Source: Rhodopseudomonas palustris
Lineage (GTDB): Bacteria; Pseudomonadota; Alphaproteobacteria; Rhizobiales; Xanthobacteraceae
Assembly: GCF_003226555.1 (NCBI RefSeq)
Contig: NZ_QKQS01000013.1
Location: 161,890 to 225,889, forward strand
Reading direction: 5' to 3'
DNA: 64,000 bases
Numbering within the stretch: the stretch's first letter is position 1; the number at the start of each line of letters is the position of its first letter. Shown here one piece after another: positions 34,080 to 43,498 of the stretch. The notes below the pieces were generated by a model. It was not told the origin of the DNA. It did not search any database and saw nothing but the letters and a program-made list of their open reading frames with translations. Made by a program: the position numbers and the translations under genes.

Positions 34080-34123
34080 CCCATTCCTTTCGAGCAGAAC
34101 CGACGGCCCTGTTCCCTGTTCCT

Positions 34124-35347
34124 CTATGATGCCTTTGCGGCAATTTGAGGCAACAGGGTGGCAGCGAGGTTTCGCGCCTGATGGTCAAGAGCGATGGCGT
34201 CATCGGCGGAACCGAGCGGCGCCAGATTGCCGGCGCGAACCCAGCTATTGAGCGTATCCTCGACCAGCCGGGAGATCGCCCCGAACCTGATCTTCTGCGC
34301 CATAAAGGCGGCGACCGCGACCTCGTTGGCGGCGTTATACACGGTCGTTGCGCCGTTACCGGTGCGAAGCGCGTCATACGCCAGTCGCAGACCGGGAAAA
34401 CGCGTGAAATCAGGCGCTTCGAAGGTCAATTGACCAATCTTGGCGAGGTCGAGCTTGGCAGCGCGGCCGGTAATTCGATCCGGCCAACCGAGACAATGCG
34501 CGATTGGGATCCGCATGTCGGGGGCGCCGAGCTGCGCCACCACGGACCGGTCGGCGAACTCGACCAGGCCGTGCACGATCGACTGCGGATGCACCAGCAC
34601 GTCGATCTCGTCCGGCGTCAGCGCGAACAGATACGAGGCCTCGATCACCTCGAGCCCCTTGTTCATCATCGAGGCCGAATCGATCGTGATCTTCTGGCCC
34701 ATGCTCCAATTCGGATGCTTGAGCGCCTGCGCCAGGGTCGCCTGCTCGATGTCGGCTGCGGCCCAGGTGCGGAACGGCCCGCCCGAGGCGGTGATGATGA
34801 CACGGGTCAGTTCGTGGCGGTTGCCGGAGGCCAGCGCCTGAAACAACGCGTTGTGCTCCGAATCGGCCGGCAGGATCTGGGCCCCGGCGGCTGCGGCCCG
34901 AGTGATGAAGAAGTCGCCGGCGCACACCAGGCACTCCTTGTTGGCGAGCGCGACGGTGGTGCCGCGATCAACCGCGGCCAGCGCCGGCTTCAGACCGGCA
35001 GCGCCGGAGATCGCCGCCATCACCCAGTCGGCCGGCCGGGCGCCGGCCTCGATCACCGCGCTCTCGCCGGCCCCGCATTCGACGGCGGTTCCGGCGAGCG
35101 CAGCCCGTAGCTCGCCGAGCCGCGCCGGGTCGGCGACGGCGACGAAGCGCGCGTTGAACTCCTTGGCCAGCTTGGCGAGGCCGGCCACGTTAGCGTTGCC
35201 GGTGAGTGCTTCGACCCGGTAGCGCTCCGGTTCGGCGCGGATCAGGTCCAGCGTGCTGTCGCCGATCGACCCGGTGGCGCCGAGCACACTGACGGTGCGG
35301 ACGCCGCTATGGGCGGGATCGGCATTCTTCAAAGGAACAGGGTTCAT
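34124..35347 (-). CDS. dxr: 1-deoxy-D-xylulose 5-phosphate reductoisomerase
   Basis: Second enzyme of the MEP isoprenoid pathway; makes MEP with NADPH and a divalent metal. It has 407 residues. The NADPH-binding start is [18 protein letters not shown] near residues 19-36. Metal and substrate residues lie in [13 protein letters not shown] near 158-170 and [11 protein letters not shown] near 190. [21 protein letters not shown] near 218 is the family signature. It starts 4 bp after cdsA ends, indicating co-transcription. It supplies isoprenoid precursors for UppS upstream, and in a phototroph for carotenoids and bacteriochlorophyll. Confidence 0.97.
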   Translation of the reverse strand: MNPVPLKNADPAHSGVRTVSVLGATGSIGDSTLDLIRAEPERYRVEALTGNANVAGLAKLAKEFNARFVAVADPARLGELRAALAGTAVECGAGESAVIEAGARPADWVMAAISGAAGLKPALAAVDRGTTVALANKECLVCAGDFFITRAAAAGAQILPADSEHNALFQALASGNRHELTRVIITASGGPFRTWAAADIEQATLAQALKHPNWSMGQKITIDSASMMNKGLEVIEASYLFALTPDEIDVLVHPQSIVHGLVEFADRSVVAQLGAPDMRIPIAHCLGWPDRITGRAAKLDLAKIGQLTFEAPDFTRFPGLRLAYDALRTGNGATTVYNAANEVAVAAFMAQKIRFGAISRLVEDTLNSWVRAGNLAPLGSADDAIALDHQARNLAATLLPQIAAKAS

Positions 35348-35351
35348 TGCG

Positions 35352-36209
35352 TCACCACACCATCAATCCGCGGCCAATACCATCCAGTGGCGCCCGCATC
35401 AGTCCAATCAATACCGCCACCACAACCGCCGCGACATAGCCATCGAGCCGGTCCATCAGCCCGCCATGGCCGGGAATGATGTGGCTCGAATCCTTGACGC
35501 CGAACTGGCGCTTGACCGCCGATTCGAGCAGATCCCCAAGCTGGGAAGCGGTTGAAAGAACCGCCGCAAGGATCAGAAGCGGCGCGACTTTCCCGAATCC
35601 AGCGAGCCCGAAGCCGAGCCCGACCAAGAGGCTCAACGAGAGCCCGCCGATCGCCCCCGCCCAGGTCTTTTTTGGGCTGACGCGCGGCCACAGCTTGGGA
35701 CCGCCGATAGTGCGGCCGGCGAAATAGCCGCCGATATCGGCGCCCCAGACGACCAGCAGTATCAGTACCAGCGCCGCGAACCCGTGGTCCGGGTCGAGCC
35801 GGGCCAGAATCGAAGCGATCAGCGCGGCGGCGGCATAGCCGAGCCCGGTCGCGGTCCAGCGCCGAGGCTGGTCGCCGAGCAGCGCCAGTCCGCCGACGCC
35901 GAGCACCGCCGCAACCAGCGCCGGCACCGGCTTGTCGAACGCCAATCCCAGTCCGCAGACGATCAGGCACAAACAGCCGAGCACCAGCACGCGGAAGTCG
36001 CGCGCCGCGCCGACGATCCCGAGCCATTCGACGAACAGACCGATCGCCACCAGCGTGGCCAGCACGGCCCAGGGCCAACCGCCGAGCCAAGCAATCGCGA
36101 TCGCGCCGGGAGCCAGCACGAGCGCGGCGGCGATTCGCTGGATCAGATTCCGGGACCCCTGCTCGGCCGCCGGCGCCGGCGGCGCGTTGTCCTGGCTCAC
36201 GCGTGTCAC
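35352..36209 (-). CDS. cdsA: Phosphatidate cytidylyltransferase
   Basis: Makes CDP-diacylglycerol from CTP and phosphatidate, the branch point for phospholipids. It is a multi-span membrane protein of 285 residues with about eight helices. The C-terminal signature is complete: [20 protein letters not shown] followed by GLMDRLDG near residues 225-255. The start is a GTG at 36209 that overlaps the uppS stop by 4 bp (GTGA), so translation is coupled. An alternative upstream start in the frame is not supported, as it would read through uppS. Confidence 0.96.
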   Translation of the reverse strand: MTRVSQDNAPPAPAAEQGSRNLIQRIAAALVLAPGAIAIAWLGGWPWAVLATLVAIGLFVEWLGIVGAARDFRVLVLGCLCLIVCGLGLAFDKPVPALVAAVLGVGGLALLGDQPRRWTATGLGYAAAALIASILARLDPDHGFAALVLILLVVWGADIGGYFAGRTIGGPKLWPRVSPKKTWAGAIGGLSLSLLVGLGFGLAGFGKVAPLLILAAVLSTASQLGDLLESAVKRQFGVKDSSHIIPGHGGLMDRLDGYVAAVVVAVLIGLMRAPLDGIGRGLMVW

Positions 36210-36964
36210 GATCCTGTTTTGGCGGCCAATCCGCCGAACCGGCGCTCACGCCGGGCATATTCGGCAATCGCGCCTTCCAGCGCGGCCTTGTCGAAGTCCG
36301 GCCAGTGGATGGGCACGAACACCAATTCACTGTACGCGGCCTGCCACATCAGGAAATTCGACAATCGTTGTTCTCCGCTGGTGCGGATGATCAGGTCGGG
36401 ATCGGGGATGTCGGGAGCGTCGAGATAGCGGCCCAGCGTTTCGATATCGATCGTGGCCGGGTCGCGCTTGCCCTCTGCGACCTCGCGCGCCAGCCGCTGC
36501 GCGGCGTTGGCGATCTCCTGGCGGGAACCGTAGTTGAACGCCACCACCAGATTGAGCTTGGTGTTGCCCCGGGTCAGTTCCTGCGCCTCGTCCAGCATCG
36601 CGCACAGGTCGCGGTCGAGCCGGTTGCGCTCGCCGATCACCCGGATGCGGACCCCGTCGCGGTGCAGCGAGGCCAGATCGTTGCGGATGAAGCGGCGCAG
36701 CAGCCCGAACAGGTCGCCGATCTCGGTCGCCGGCCGCGCCCAGTTCTCCGAGCTGAACGAGAAAATGGTCAGATAGCGGATCCCGAGCTCGCTGGACGCC
36801 CGGACGACACGGCGCAGCGCCTCGACGCCGCGGCGATGGCCTTCGGCGCGCGGCAGCCCTCTGGCCGCCGCCCAACGCCCGTTCCCGTCCATAATGATGG
36901 CGACGTGCGCCGGAGCACTCGGCGGCTCGGACGGATCAGGCAGCGGCGCGGCAGCTTTCGACAT
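36206..36964 (-). CDS. uppS: Undecaprenyl diphosphate synthase
   Basis: Extends farnesyl diphosphate to the C55 carrier lipid used for peptidoglycan and O-antigen. It is a cis-prenyltransferase of 252 residues. The catalytic region [19 protein letters not shown] lies near residues 21-39; [15 protein letters not shown] near 81 and the C-terminal [20 protein letters not shown] near 202 are standard. The start ATG at 36964 gives [15 protein letters not shown], slightly longer than E. coli. It lies 209 bp after frr in the conserved rpsB-bamA cluster. Confidence 0.97.
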   Translation of the reverse strand: MSKAAAPLPDPSEPPSAPAHVAIIMDGNGRWAAARGLPRAEGHRRGVEALRRVVRASSELGIRYLTIFSFSSENWARPATEIGDLFGLLRRFIRNDLASLHRDGVRIRVIGERNRLDRDLCAMLDEAQELTRGNTKLNLVVAFNYGSRQEIANAAQRLAREVAEGKRDPATIDIETLGRYLDAPDIPDPDLIIRTSGEQRLSNFLMWQAAYSELVFVPIHWPDFDKAALEGAIAEYARRERRFGGLAAKTGS

Positions 36965-37173
36965 TGCTCATTCCCGAAGCGTCATCCCGCCAGAAGATCC
37001 CCGGCTCGCTGCCAGAAAGTATTCGAGATCCGTAAGTTATAGTCGGCGCGTCGACAAGGCCTGAACTCTCTCGCCGCCCGTGGCGGGCGCCGCATTCCGG
37101 CTCCCCGTACAATCCCGCACCCGACCGCGGGGACGCGGCAATGGCGCCGCATCCCTCGCTCCAAAACGGCAGA

Positions 37174-37734
37174 TTAGACCGTCAGGATTTCCTTTTCCTT
37201 GTTCGCGAGCAACTGATCGATCTCGGCAATCGACGCATCCGTCGCCTTCTGGACTTCCTGATCGAGCCGCTTCTGATCGTCCTCGGAGATCTCGTGCGCC
37301 TTCTCCAGCTTCTTGATGGTGTCGAGACCATCGCGGCGGACGTGGCGGACCGCGACACGGGCGGCCTCGGCGTATTTATGCGCGACCTTGACCAGATCCT
37401 TGCGGCGCTCTTCGTTCAGTTCGGGGATCCGCAGCCGGATCACCTGACCTTCAGTCGCGGGCGACAGGCCGAGATTGGAATCGACGATTCCCTTCTCCAC
37501 CGCCTTGACCATCGACTTGTCCCAGACCTGCACCGAAATCAGCCGCGGTTCCGGCACCGAGACGGTGGCGACCTGGTTGAGCGGCATGTGGCTGCCATAG
37601 GCGTCGACCTGAACCGGCTCCAGCATCGAGGCCGACGCGCGCCCCGTGCGCAGACCGCCGAGCTCGTGCTTCAGGGACTGCGCGGCACCCTGCATCCGCC
37701 GCTTCAATTCGTTGATGTCGAACTTGTCGGACAT
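37174..37734 (-). CDS. frr: Ribosome recycling factor
   Basis: Splits post-termination ribosomes together with EF-G. It has 186 residues, the normal length. Signature parts: [20 protein letters not shown] near 22-41, then [22 protein letters not shown], and the C-terminal three-helix bundle with [11 protein letters not shown]-like [18 protein letters not shown] near 115. It is 56 bp after pyrH on the same strand, as in most bacteria. Confidence 0.98.
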   Translation of the reverse strand: MSDKFDINELKRRMQGAAQSLKHELGGLRTGRASASMLEPVQVDAYGSHMPLNQVATVSVPEPRLISVQVWDKSMVKAVEKGIVDSNLGLSPATEGQVIRLRIPELNEERRKDLVKVAHKYAEAARVAVRHVRRDGLDTIKKLEKAHEISEDDQKRLDQEVQKATDASIAEIDQLLANKEKEILTV

Positions 37735-37790
37735 TGCCGCCTCTCTTTCTCAATCGCTAATCATGTTCGCCGCGCGCCGCGCGGCCGTCG

Positions 37791-38507
37791 TCAGCCTGCT
37801 ACGACAGTGCCCCGTCCCGCGCCGCTCAGCACCGCGCCGATCGAACCGGGCTCGGCGATCGAGAACACGATGATAGGCAGCGAGGTTTCACGGGCAAGCG
37901 CGAAGGCCGTAGCGTCCATCACCTTGTAGCCGCCGGCGAGCGCTTCCGAATGAGTCAGTTTCTCGAACCGCTTCGCATTCGGATCGAGCTTCGGATCGGC
38001 GGTGTAGACGCCGTCGACATTGGTGGCCTTCAGCACCGCGCCGGCGCCGATTTCGGCAGCACGCAGCACGGCGGCAGTATCAGTGGTGAAATACGGATTG
38101 CCGGTGCCGCCGGCGAGCAGCACGATGCCGCCTTCGGCGAGCGTCTGCTCGGCGGCCGCGCGGGTGTAGAGCTCGCAGACTTCCGGCATCATCAGCGCAG
38201 CCAGCGTGCGCGCTTTTTGGCCCTGTCGCTGCAGCGCTTCGGTAAGCGCCAGGCAGTTCATCACGGTGGCCAGCATGCCCATGGTATCGCCGGTGGTGCG
38301 CGACACGCCGCGGGCGGAGACTTCGACGCCGCGAAAAATGTTGCCGCCGCCGATCACCACGGCGACTTCGACGCCGAGGGCGCGGGCGGCGATCAGCTCG
38401 CCGGCGACGCGATCGATGGTGGCCTGATCGATACCGTAATCCTGGGGACCGGCGAAATACTCGCCCGACAGCTTGACCAGCACACGACGATAGATCGGCT
38501 CAGCCAT
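37791..38507 (-). CDS. pyrH: Uridylate kinase
   Basis: Phosphorylates UMP to UDP and senses UTP/GTP; a hexameric amino-acid-kinase-fold enzyme. It has 238 residues from the ATG at 38507 ([20 protein letters not shown]). The open frame extends 33 bp further to a TTG, but the family begins at this ATG. Visible motifs are [11 protein letters not shown] near 53-63, the [15 protein letters not shown] region near 75, and [25 protein letters not shown] near 140-165. It lies between tsf and frr and feeds the pathway that ends at PyrG elsewhere in this window. Confidence 0.97.
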   Translation of the reverse strand: MAEPIYRRVLVKLSGEYFAGPQDYGIDQATIDRVAGELIAARALGVEVAVVIGGGNIFRGVEVSARGVSRTTGDTMGMLATVMNCLALTEALQRQGQKARTLAALMMPEVCELYTRAAAEQTLAEGGIVLLAGGTGNPYFTTDTAAVLRAAEIGAGAVLKATNVDGVYTADPKLDPNAKRFEKLTHSEALAGGYKVMDATAFALARETSLPIIVFSIAEPGSIGAVLSGAGRGTVVAG

Positions 38508-38580
38508 GACGCGGTCGTTGCCCCCTTGTTGATATGACAACTCCCGGCCCGAGGGCCGGAAGTCGCAGAGCGCGAAACGC

Positions 38581-39507
38581 TTACTTCTGGCCCGAAGCGG
38601 CCGCGACTTCGGCGGCGAAGTCGGAGGTCTGCTTCTCGATACCCTCGCCGAGGGCGTAGCGGACGAAGCCGGTGATCTTGATCGGCGCGCCGACCTTGCC
38701 TTCGGCTTCCTTGACCGCCTGCGCGACCGACTTGCCCTTCTCGTCGTGGATGTAGGCCTGCTCCAGCAGGCAGACTTCCTTGTAGTAGGTCTTCAGGCCG
38801 TTCTCGACGATCTTCTCGATCATGTTCTCCGGCTTGCCCTGCTGACGATACTTGTCGGCCATCACCTCGCGCTCGCGCTGCACCACGGCCGGATCGAGGC
38901 TGGACGGGTCGAGCGCCTGCGGGTTGGCGGCGGCGACGTGCATGGCGAGCTGGCGGCCGAGCACGGCGAGTTCGTCGGCCTTGCCGGCGGATTCGAGCGC
39001 GACGATCACGCCCATCTTGCCGGCGCCGTCGATCACCGCATTGTGGATGTAGCTGGCGACCACGCCCTGCGACACTTCAAGCGCGGCAGCGCGGCGCAGC
39101 GTCATGTTCTCGCCGATGGTGGCGATCGCGTCGGCGATCGCGCCCGCGACCGTGGTCGAACCGACCGGCGCGGCGTTGATCGCGTCGATGTCGGCGCCGA
39201 CCTTGAGCGCGACCTGGGCGATCATCTTGACCAGGCCCTGGAACTGCTCGTTGCGCGCGACGAAGTCGGTCTCGGAGTTGACCTCGATGACAACGCCCTT
39301 GGTGCCGTCGGTGAGCGCACCGATCAGACCTTCGGCGGCGACGCGGCCGGCCTTCTTGGCGGCCTTCGACAGGCCCTTCTTGCGCAGCCAGTCGATCGCG
39401 GCTTCGATGTTGCCGTCGGTCTCGGCAAGCGCCTGCTTGCAATCCATCATGCCGACGCCGGTGGTCTCGCGCAGCTCCTTGACCATTGCTGCAGTAATCG
39501 TTGCCAT
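38581..39507 (-). CDS. tsf: Elongation factor Ts
   Basis: Exchanges GDP for GTP on EF-Tu. It has 308 residues: an N-terminal UBA-like domain (1-55) with the Ts signature [18 protein letters not shown], then the core with [16 protein letters not shown] near 75-90, and a C-terminal part with [15 protein letters not shown] near 248. The start ATG at 39507 gives [14 protein letters not shown]. rpsB lies 124 bp upstream, separated by a strong hairpin that may tune how much tsf is made. Confidence 0.98.
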   Translation of the reverse strand: MATITAAMVKELRETTGVGMMDCKQALAETDGNIEAAIDWLRKKGLSKAAKKAGRVAAEGLIGALTDGTKGVVIEVNSETDFVARNEQFQGLVKMIAQVALKVGADIDAINAAPVGSTTVAGAIADAIATIGENMTLRRAAALEVSQGVVASYIHNAVIDGAGKMGVIVALESAGKADELAVLGRQLAMHVAAANPQALDPSSLDPAVVQREREVMADKYRQQGKPENMIEKIVENGLKTYYKEVCLLEQAYIHDEKGKSVAQAVKEAEGKVGAPIKITGFVRYALGEGIEKQTSDFAAEVAAASGQK

Positions 39508-39599
39508 CGCTAATAAGCCCTCTGCCTGTGAGTGCGACCGCGCAGCCGAAGCCCGCGGTTCGCAATCAGGAACACATCTCAGATTTTGACGACGGAACG

Positions 39600-39622
39600 A
39601 TGCGGCCGGATGCCGGCCGCAT
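39600..39622 (-). terminator. Strong hairpin between rpsB and tsf, likely attenuator
   Basis: ATGCGGCCGG and its exact 10-bp complement flank a 3-nt loop 10 bp after the rpsB stop. There is no U-tract on the minus strand, so partial termination or mRNA end protection is more likely than full termination. Confidence 0.45.
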
Positions 39623-39631
39623 CGCCCGGAG

Positions 39632-40627
39632 TTATTCCGCCTCGGCGGTCAGCGACTTGGCCTGCGCCACCCAGGCATCGGCCCGGCTCGGCAGACCGAG
39701 CTCTTCGCCGATCTGATGCGCAGTGGCCTGGTCGAGCTCGGCGAGCTGCCAATAGTGGAAGATGCCGAGGTCGTTGAACTTCTTCTCGATCGCGCCGGAC
39801 ACGCCCTGCAGCTTCTTGAGGTCGTCCGGGGTACCGCGCGGACCCGGCAGGCCCTGGAAGGCCGCCGCCTGCGCCGCCGGCAGGTCTTCACGCAGCGGCT
39901 GCGACGCCGCACCGATGTCGATGCCGACATCGCCCTGCGCGCGCGAGATGCCGTCGATCACCGCACGAGCGACCAGATCGCAGTACAGCGCGATGGCGCG
40001 GCCGGCGTCGTCGTTGCCCGGCACCAGATAGGTGATGCCCTTCGGATCGCAGTTGGTATCGACGATCGCGGCGACCGGGATGCCGAGACGCTGGGCTTCC
40101 TGGATCGCGATGTCTTCCTTGTTGGTATCGATCACGAAGATCAGATCCGGAAGACCGCCCATGTCCTTGATGCCGCCGAGCGAGCGGTTGAGCTTGTCGC
40201 GCTCGCGCTGCAGCTCGAGGCGCTCTTTCTTGGTGTAGGCATTGGCGTCGGCCGAGCTCAGCACGTCCTCGAGGTGACGCAGCCGGCGGATCGAGCCCGA
40301 GATCGTCTTCCAGTTGGTCAGCGTGCCGCCGAGCCAACGCGAGTTGACGAAATACTGCGCCGAGCGCTTGGCGGCATCGGCCACGGCGTCCTGCGCCTGG
40401 CGCTTGGTGCCGACGAACAGCACGCGGCCGCCCTTGGCGACGGTGTCGCTGATCGCCTGCAGGGCGCGATGCAGCAGCGGCACGGTCTGGGTCAGGTCGA
40501 CGATGTGGATGTTGTTGCGGACGCCGAAAATGTAGTCCGCCATCTTCGGATTCCAGCGATGCGACTGGTGACCGAAATGCACGCCAGCTTCGAGCAGCTG
40601 ACGCATCGAGAATTCAGGAAGCGACAT
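39632..40627 (-). CDS. rpsB: 30S ribosomal protein S2
   Basis: Small-subunit ribosomal protein, 331 residues. The S2 core is complete: [22 protein letters not shown] near 8-29, [40 protein letters not shown] and [20 protein letters not shown] (shown in parts). The C-terminal extension of about 90 residues ([20 protein letters not shown], then helices) is an alphaproteobacterial trait; it resembles a helix-hairpin-helix module. The start ATG at 40627 matches the family; the open frame upstream is leader. Confidence 0.98.
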   Translation of the reverse strand: MSLPEFSMRQLLEAGVHFGHQSHRWNPKMADYIFGVRNNIHIVDLTQTVPLLHRALQAISDTVAKGGRVLFVGTKRQAQDAVADAAKRSAQYFVNSRWLGGTLTNWKTISGSIRRLRHLEDVLSSADANAYTKKERLELQRERDKLNRSLGGIKDMGGLPDLIFVIDTNKEDIAIQEAQRLGIPVAAIVDTNCDPKGITYLVPGNDDAGRAIALYCDLVARAVIDGISRAQGDVGIDIGAASQPLREDLPAAQAAAFQGLPGPRGTPDDLKKLQGVSGAIEKKFNDLGIFHYWQLAELDQATAHQIGEELGLPSRADAWVAQAKSLTAEAE

Positions 40628-40681
40628 AGGTAGTTCTCCGGTTGGTTCCTCCGGAAACGTGTGGGCAACCGTGCCTGAGAT

Positions 40682-40782
40682 GGGGACGAATCCCCTCGCA
40701 GCCCGGCGCCACCGGACGGCCTTGTGAGCCATGTTTCCGTGTGAGATGGCGCGCGTTATAGCGGGATTCCCCAATAACGCAA
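40682..40782 (-). promoter_or_regulatory. rpsB promoter and structured leader
   Basis: On the minus strand a near-consensus promoter is visible: -35 TTGCGT (40777-40782), 16-bp spacer, -10 TATAAC (40755-40760). The resulting leader is about 120 nt and contains GGGGA-UUCG-UCCCC (40682-40695), a stem with a UUCG tetraloop. Such a leader could serve S2 autoregulation, which is known for rpsB in E. coli; that part is inference. Confidence 0.6.
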
Positions 40783-40873
40783 GGCGTTCCGGCCGGGATT
40801 GGCCGAACGGAGCCCCCCGTCCCGGCCGCCCTGGCCGCGGGCCAGCCGGCGGTTCAGTCCGCCGGCGCCCGGT

Positions 40874-43321
40874 TCAGCACTGCTTCACTCCCGGCGGGCA
40901 GCGTTTGGCAGGCCCCTGAGGAGGCCGCGGCGGCGGAGCGGCCCGCGGCGGTGCCGGAGGACGCGGCGGCGCGACACGGGGTGGCGGCGGCGCCATCCGC
41001 GGTGGAGCCGGCGGCGGGGCCATCCGCGGCACGACGCGGGACGGCGGCGGCGGAGCGACCACCCGGGGCGCCACATGCATCGGCGGCGGCACCGGGCGGG
41101 CAACCGTTGGCGGTGCCGGCCGCTGAATCCGAGGCGCTTGGGGCGGCGGCGGACGCCGCTCCACCCTCGCGGTAGCCGGCGGACCCGGCGGCCTGACCGG
41201 ACGCGAGACCGGGCGCAACGCCGGCGGCGTCGGTCGCAGCGCTGCGGCGGCCGGTGGCCGCACCGTCTCCGGCCGCACCGCCGGGCCAGGCGCCGGCTTG
41301 CCGGCCTGTCGATCCGGCCGCGGCGAAACCGCCGCCGGCGCGAGCCTGGCATTGCCCATGGCCGGGCCGGGTCCGGCGCCAGGCCGGGCGGTCGCCGGTC
41401 CCGGCGCCGGCGGTAATCCTTTGGTTCCAGGCACCGGCAGCGCCTGCACCGCCGGCGCGGCACCGGCGGGCGCGCCGGGTCCGGGACGCCCCTGCTCCGG
41501 ACGCGGCGCCACGGCAGGCCCATTGGCCCGCGCCGGCGGCGAACCCGGAGCGGCTCCAGGCATGGGACGCGGCGCGGTCGTGGCCTGCGCCGGCGCGAGC
41601 GTCGCCGCGGGCTGGGCCAGTCGCGGGCCCTGGAGTTGCACGCCGGGGCGCGGCGCAAAGCCGCCTGGCGGCCTAGTGGCGATCGACGCGCTCGGCGGCA
41701 CCGCCGCTTTGCCCTGCTGGATCAGCGCGGCCCGATGCAGCGCCGCGGCCGGCAGCGCCGCGCCGATCACCGCACCGGAGGCGACGGCGGCCGCGGCTAC
41801 GGCCGGTGCGGGCGTGCCGGGCGCAGCGACGGTAGGCCCTAGCGGCGGGCTCACCAGCGGCGCAGCCGGATTGGCCGCCACCGGCGGCGGCTGGTTGATC
41901 ACCTGATTGATCACCGTGGTGTTGTGGATGTTGGCGAAGATGATGTTGTTCGGCGGCGGTCGCACATACACCGGCGGGCGAACATAGGCCGGGATCGGCA
42001 CGAACAGCGGCCGCGGCAGATAGAACAGACCGATCGGCGGCGGCGGCGGTGGCAGCACCACGAAATCCGGCGGCGGTGGCGGCAGCAGGTACACTGGCGG
42101 CGGCGGTGGCGGCGCGAAGTCGAACTCCGGATCGCTGAACATCAGCACCGGCCGGTCGACATAGACGATTTCGTCGGGCGGCGGCGGCGGCACGTCGTAG
42201 TCGATCATGGTGAAGCTCGGCGGCGGCTCCAGCGCGGCGGCGAGGAAATCGAGGCGGCGCCGTGCATCTGCGGCGTGCGGCCCGCGCGGATAGCGCCGCA
42301 GATACGACCAATACGCGTCGGGCGTATCGACCCGGTAGGTGCGGCGCCAAGTGATCGCCTCGCGCCGCGCGGCGACGATCGCCCTCACCCGCTTGGCCAG
42401 AGGATCGTTCGGGTAGGCGGCGAGGAAATCCTCATAGGCCTGCAGCGTGTCGCGATCGAGCGCCGCTGCATAGGCCTCTTGGGCGCCGAAATCGCGGATC
42501 GGCTTGGAGCGCAGCGTCTGGTCGACCGCGGCCATCGGCGGCGCGTCGGGCGCGCGATCGAAGAACATGAAATTGGAATCGACCGTCCGCGTATCCCACG
42601 GCAATTGCGCGCCCTTGGTATTCTCGTTGACGCGCAGCCGGACCCGGTCGAACAATTGCGGCAGCGTCAGCCCGCCGGTGCGGATCATCTCGGCCAGCGC
42701 CTGGGCGTAGACCCCATAGGCTCCGCGCTCCTCCGGCGCCACCGTGCCGGGCGCGGCATTGAAGGCGATCAGCATCTTCGGGTTGGGCTCGACCATGGCC
42801 AGTCCCGAGGCGACCGATCCGCCCGGCACGAACGGCTGCTCGCGCGCCAGATCGAGCACGACGACGCTAGTCTTCAGCGGCAGCGCCGCGAGCTGGCGCA
42901 GATAGTCGCTGATACGCAGGCCTTCGGTCGGAATCTCGGTGTCGCGCGACAGCTGCGTGTCGACCGGGATGAAGTAGTTCTCGCCGGCGTATTGCACGCC
43001 GTAACCGGCGAGATAGATCGCCGCGACGGTGTCGGGGCCGGACTCCTCGGCCTTCTTCAGAAAGTCGCGGAAGGTGCCGCGCAGCGTGTCGCCGTCGAGA
43101 TCACGCGCACCGGTGACATCGAAGCCGGCGGCCTGCAGCGTCTGAGCGATCAGGCCGCCGTCATTGGCGGCAGTGGACAGCGGCGCTTTGGCATAGGCGC
43201 CGTTGCCGATCACCAGCGCGATGCGCTTTTCCTGCGCTTGCGCGCGGGCATGGTCGATCGGGACGACGAGGATGACAGCGACAACGACGGAGGCGAGAGA
43301 CAGGACGAAGCTGAAACGCAT
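40874..43321 (-). CDS. Caspase-fold (peptidase C14-like) protein without catalytic residues, with Pro/Ala-rich tail
   Basis: An 815-residue exported or anchored protein. A signal peptide or anchor (about 1-28, ending DHARAQA) precedes a caspase p20-like domain (about 31-265) that starts KRIALVIGNGAY. In active relatives the dyad reads GHG and DACR; here the same places read AGYG (Tyr107) and LDLAREQPF (Ala159), so both His and Cys are lost. A middle helical region (about 265-375) has the YRVDTPDAYWSYLRRYPRGP-type repeat seen in other C14 proteins. From about 375 to the end it is Pro/Ala/Arg low complexity. The start ATG at 43321 fits the signal peptide. It is probably a pseudo-protease with a scaffold role; no partner is visible. 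Confidence 0.85.
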   Translation of the reverse strand: MRFSFVLSLASVVVAVILVVPIDHARAQAQEKRIALVIGNGAYAKAPLSTAANDGGLIAQTLQAAGFDVTGARDLDGDTLRGTFRDFLKKAEESGPDTVAAIYLAGYGVQYAGENYFIPVDTQLSRDTEIPTEGLRISDYLRQLAALPLKTSVVVLDLAREQPFVPGGSVASGLAMVEPNPKMLIAFNAAPGTVAPEERGAYGVYAQALAEMIRTGGLTLPQLFDRVRLRVNENTKGAQLPWDTRTVDSNFMFFDRAPDAPPMAAVDQTLRSKPIRDFGAQEAYAAALDRDTLQAYEDFLAAYPNDPLAKRVRAIVAARREAITWRRTYRVDTPDAYWSYLRRYPRGPHAADARRRLDFLAAALEPPPSFTMIDYDVPPPPPDEIVYVDRPVLMFSDPEFDFAPPPPPPVYLLPPPPPDFVVLPPPPPPIGLFYLPRPLFVPIPAYVRPPVYVRPPPNNIIFANIHNTTVINQVINQPPPVAANPAAPLVSPPLGPTVAAPGTPAPAVAAAAVASGAVIGAALPAAALHRAALIQQGKAAVPPSASIATRPPGGFAPRPGVQLQGPRLAQPAATLAPAQATTAPRPMPGAAPGSPPARANGPAVAPRPEQGRPGPGAPAGAAPAVQALPVPGTKGLPPAPGPATARPGAGPGPAMGNARLAPAAVSPRPDRQAGKPAPGPAVRPETVRPPAAAALRPTPPALRPVSRPVRPPGPPATARVERRPPPPQAPRIQRPAPPTVARPVPPPMHVAPRVVAPPPPSRVVPRMAPPPAPPRMAPPPPRVAPPRPPAPPRAAPPPRPPQGPAKRCPPGVKQC

Positions 43322-43498
43322 GGCCGGGGACCCGCTGCATGGGCGCCGCCGGGACCGACCGAGCGCCGCCGCATGCATTTCAGCGCGCCGCAATCTGAAC
43401 GGCGATTGAATAGATCACGCCCTGATTAAGGCTGGGCCGCTGGCGAGGCGGCGCGGCCGACGGACCGACCTGTGGCTGTGCGCGAGCCTTCCCCCGGC

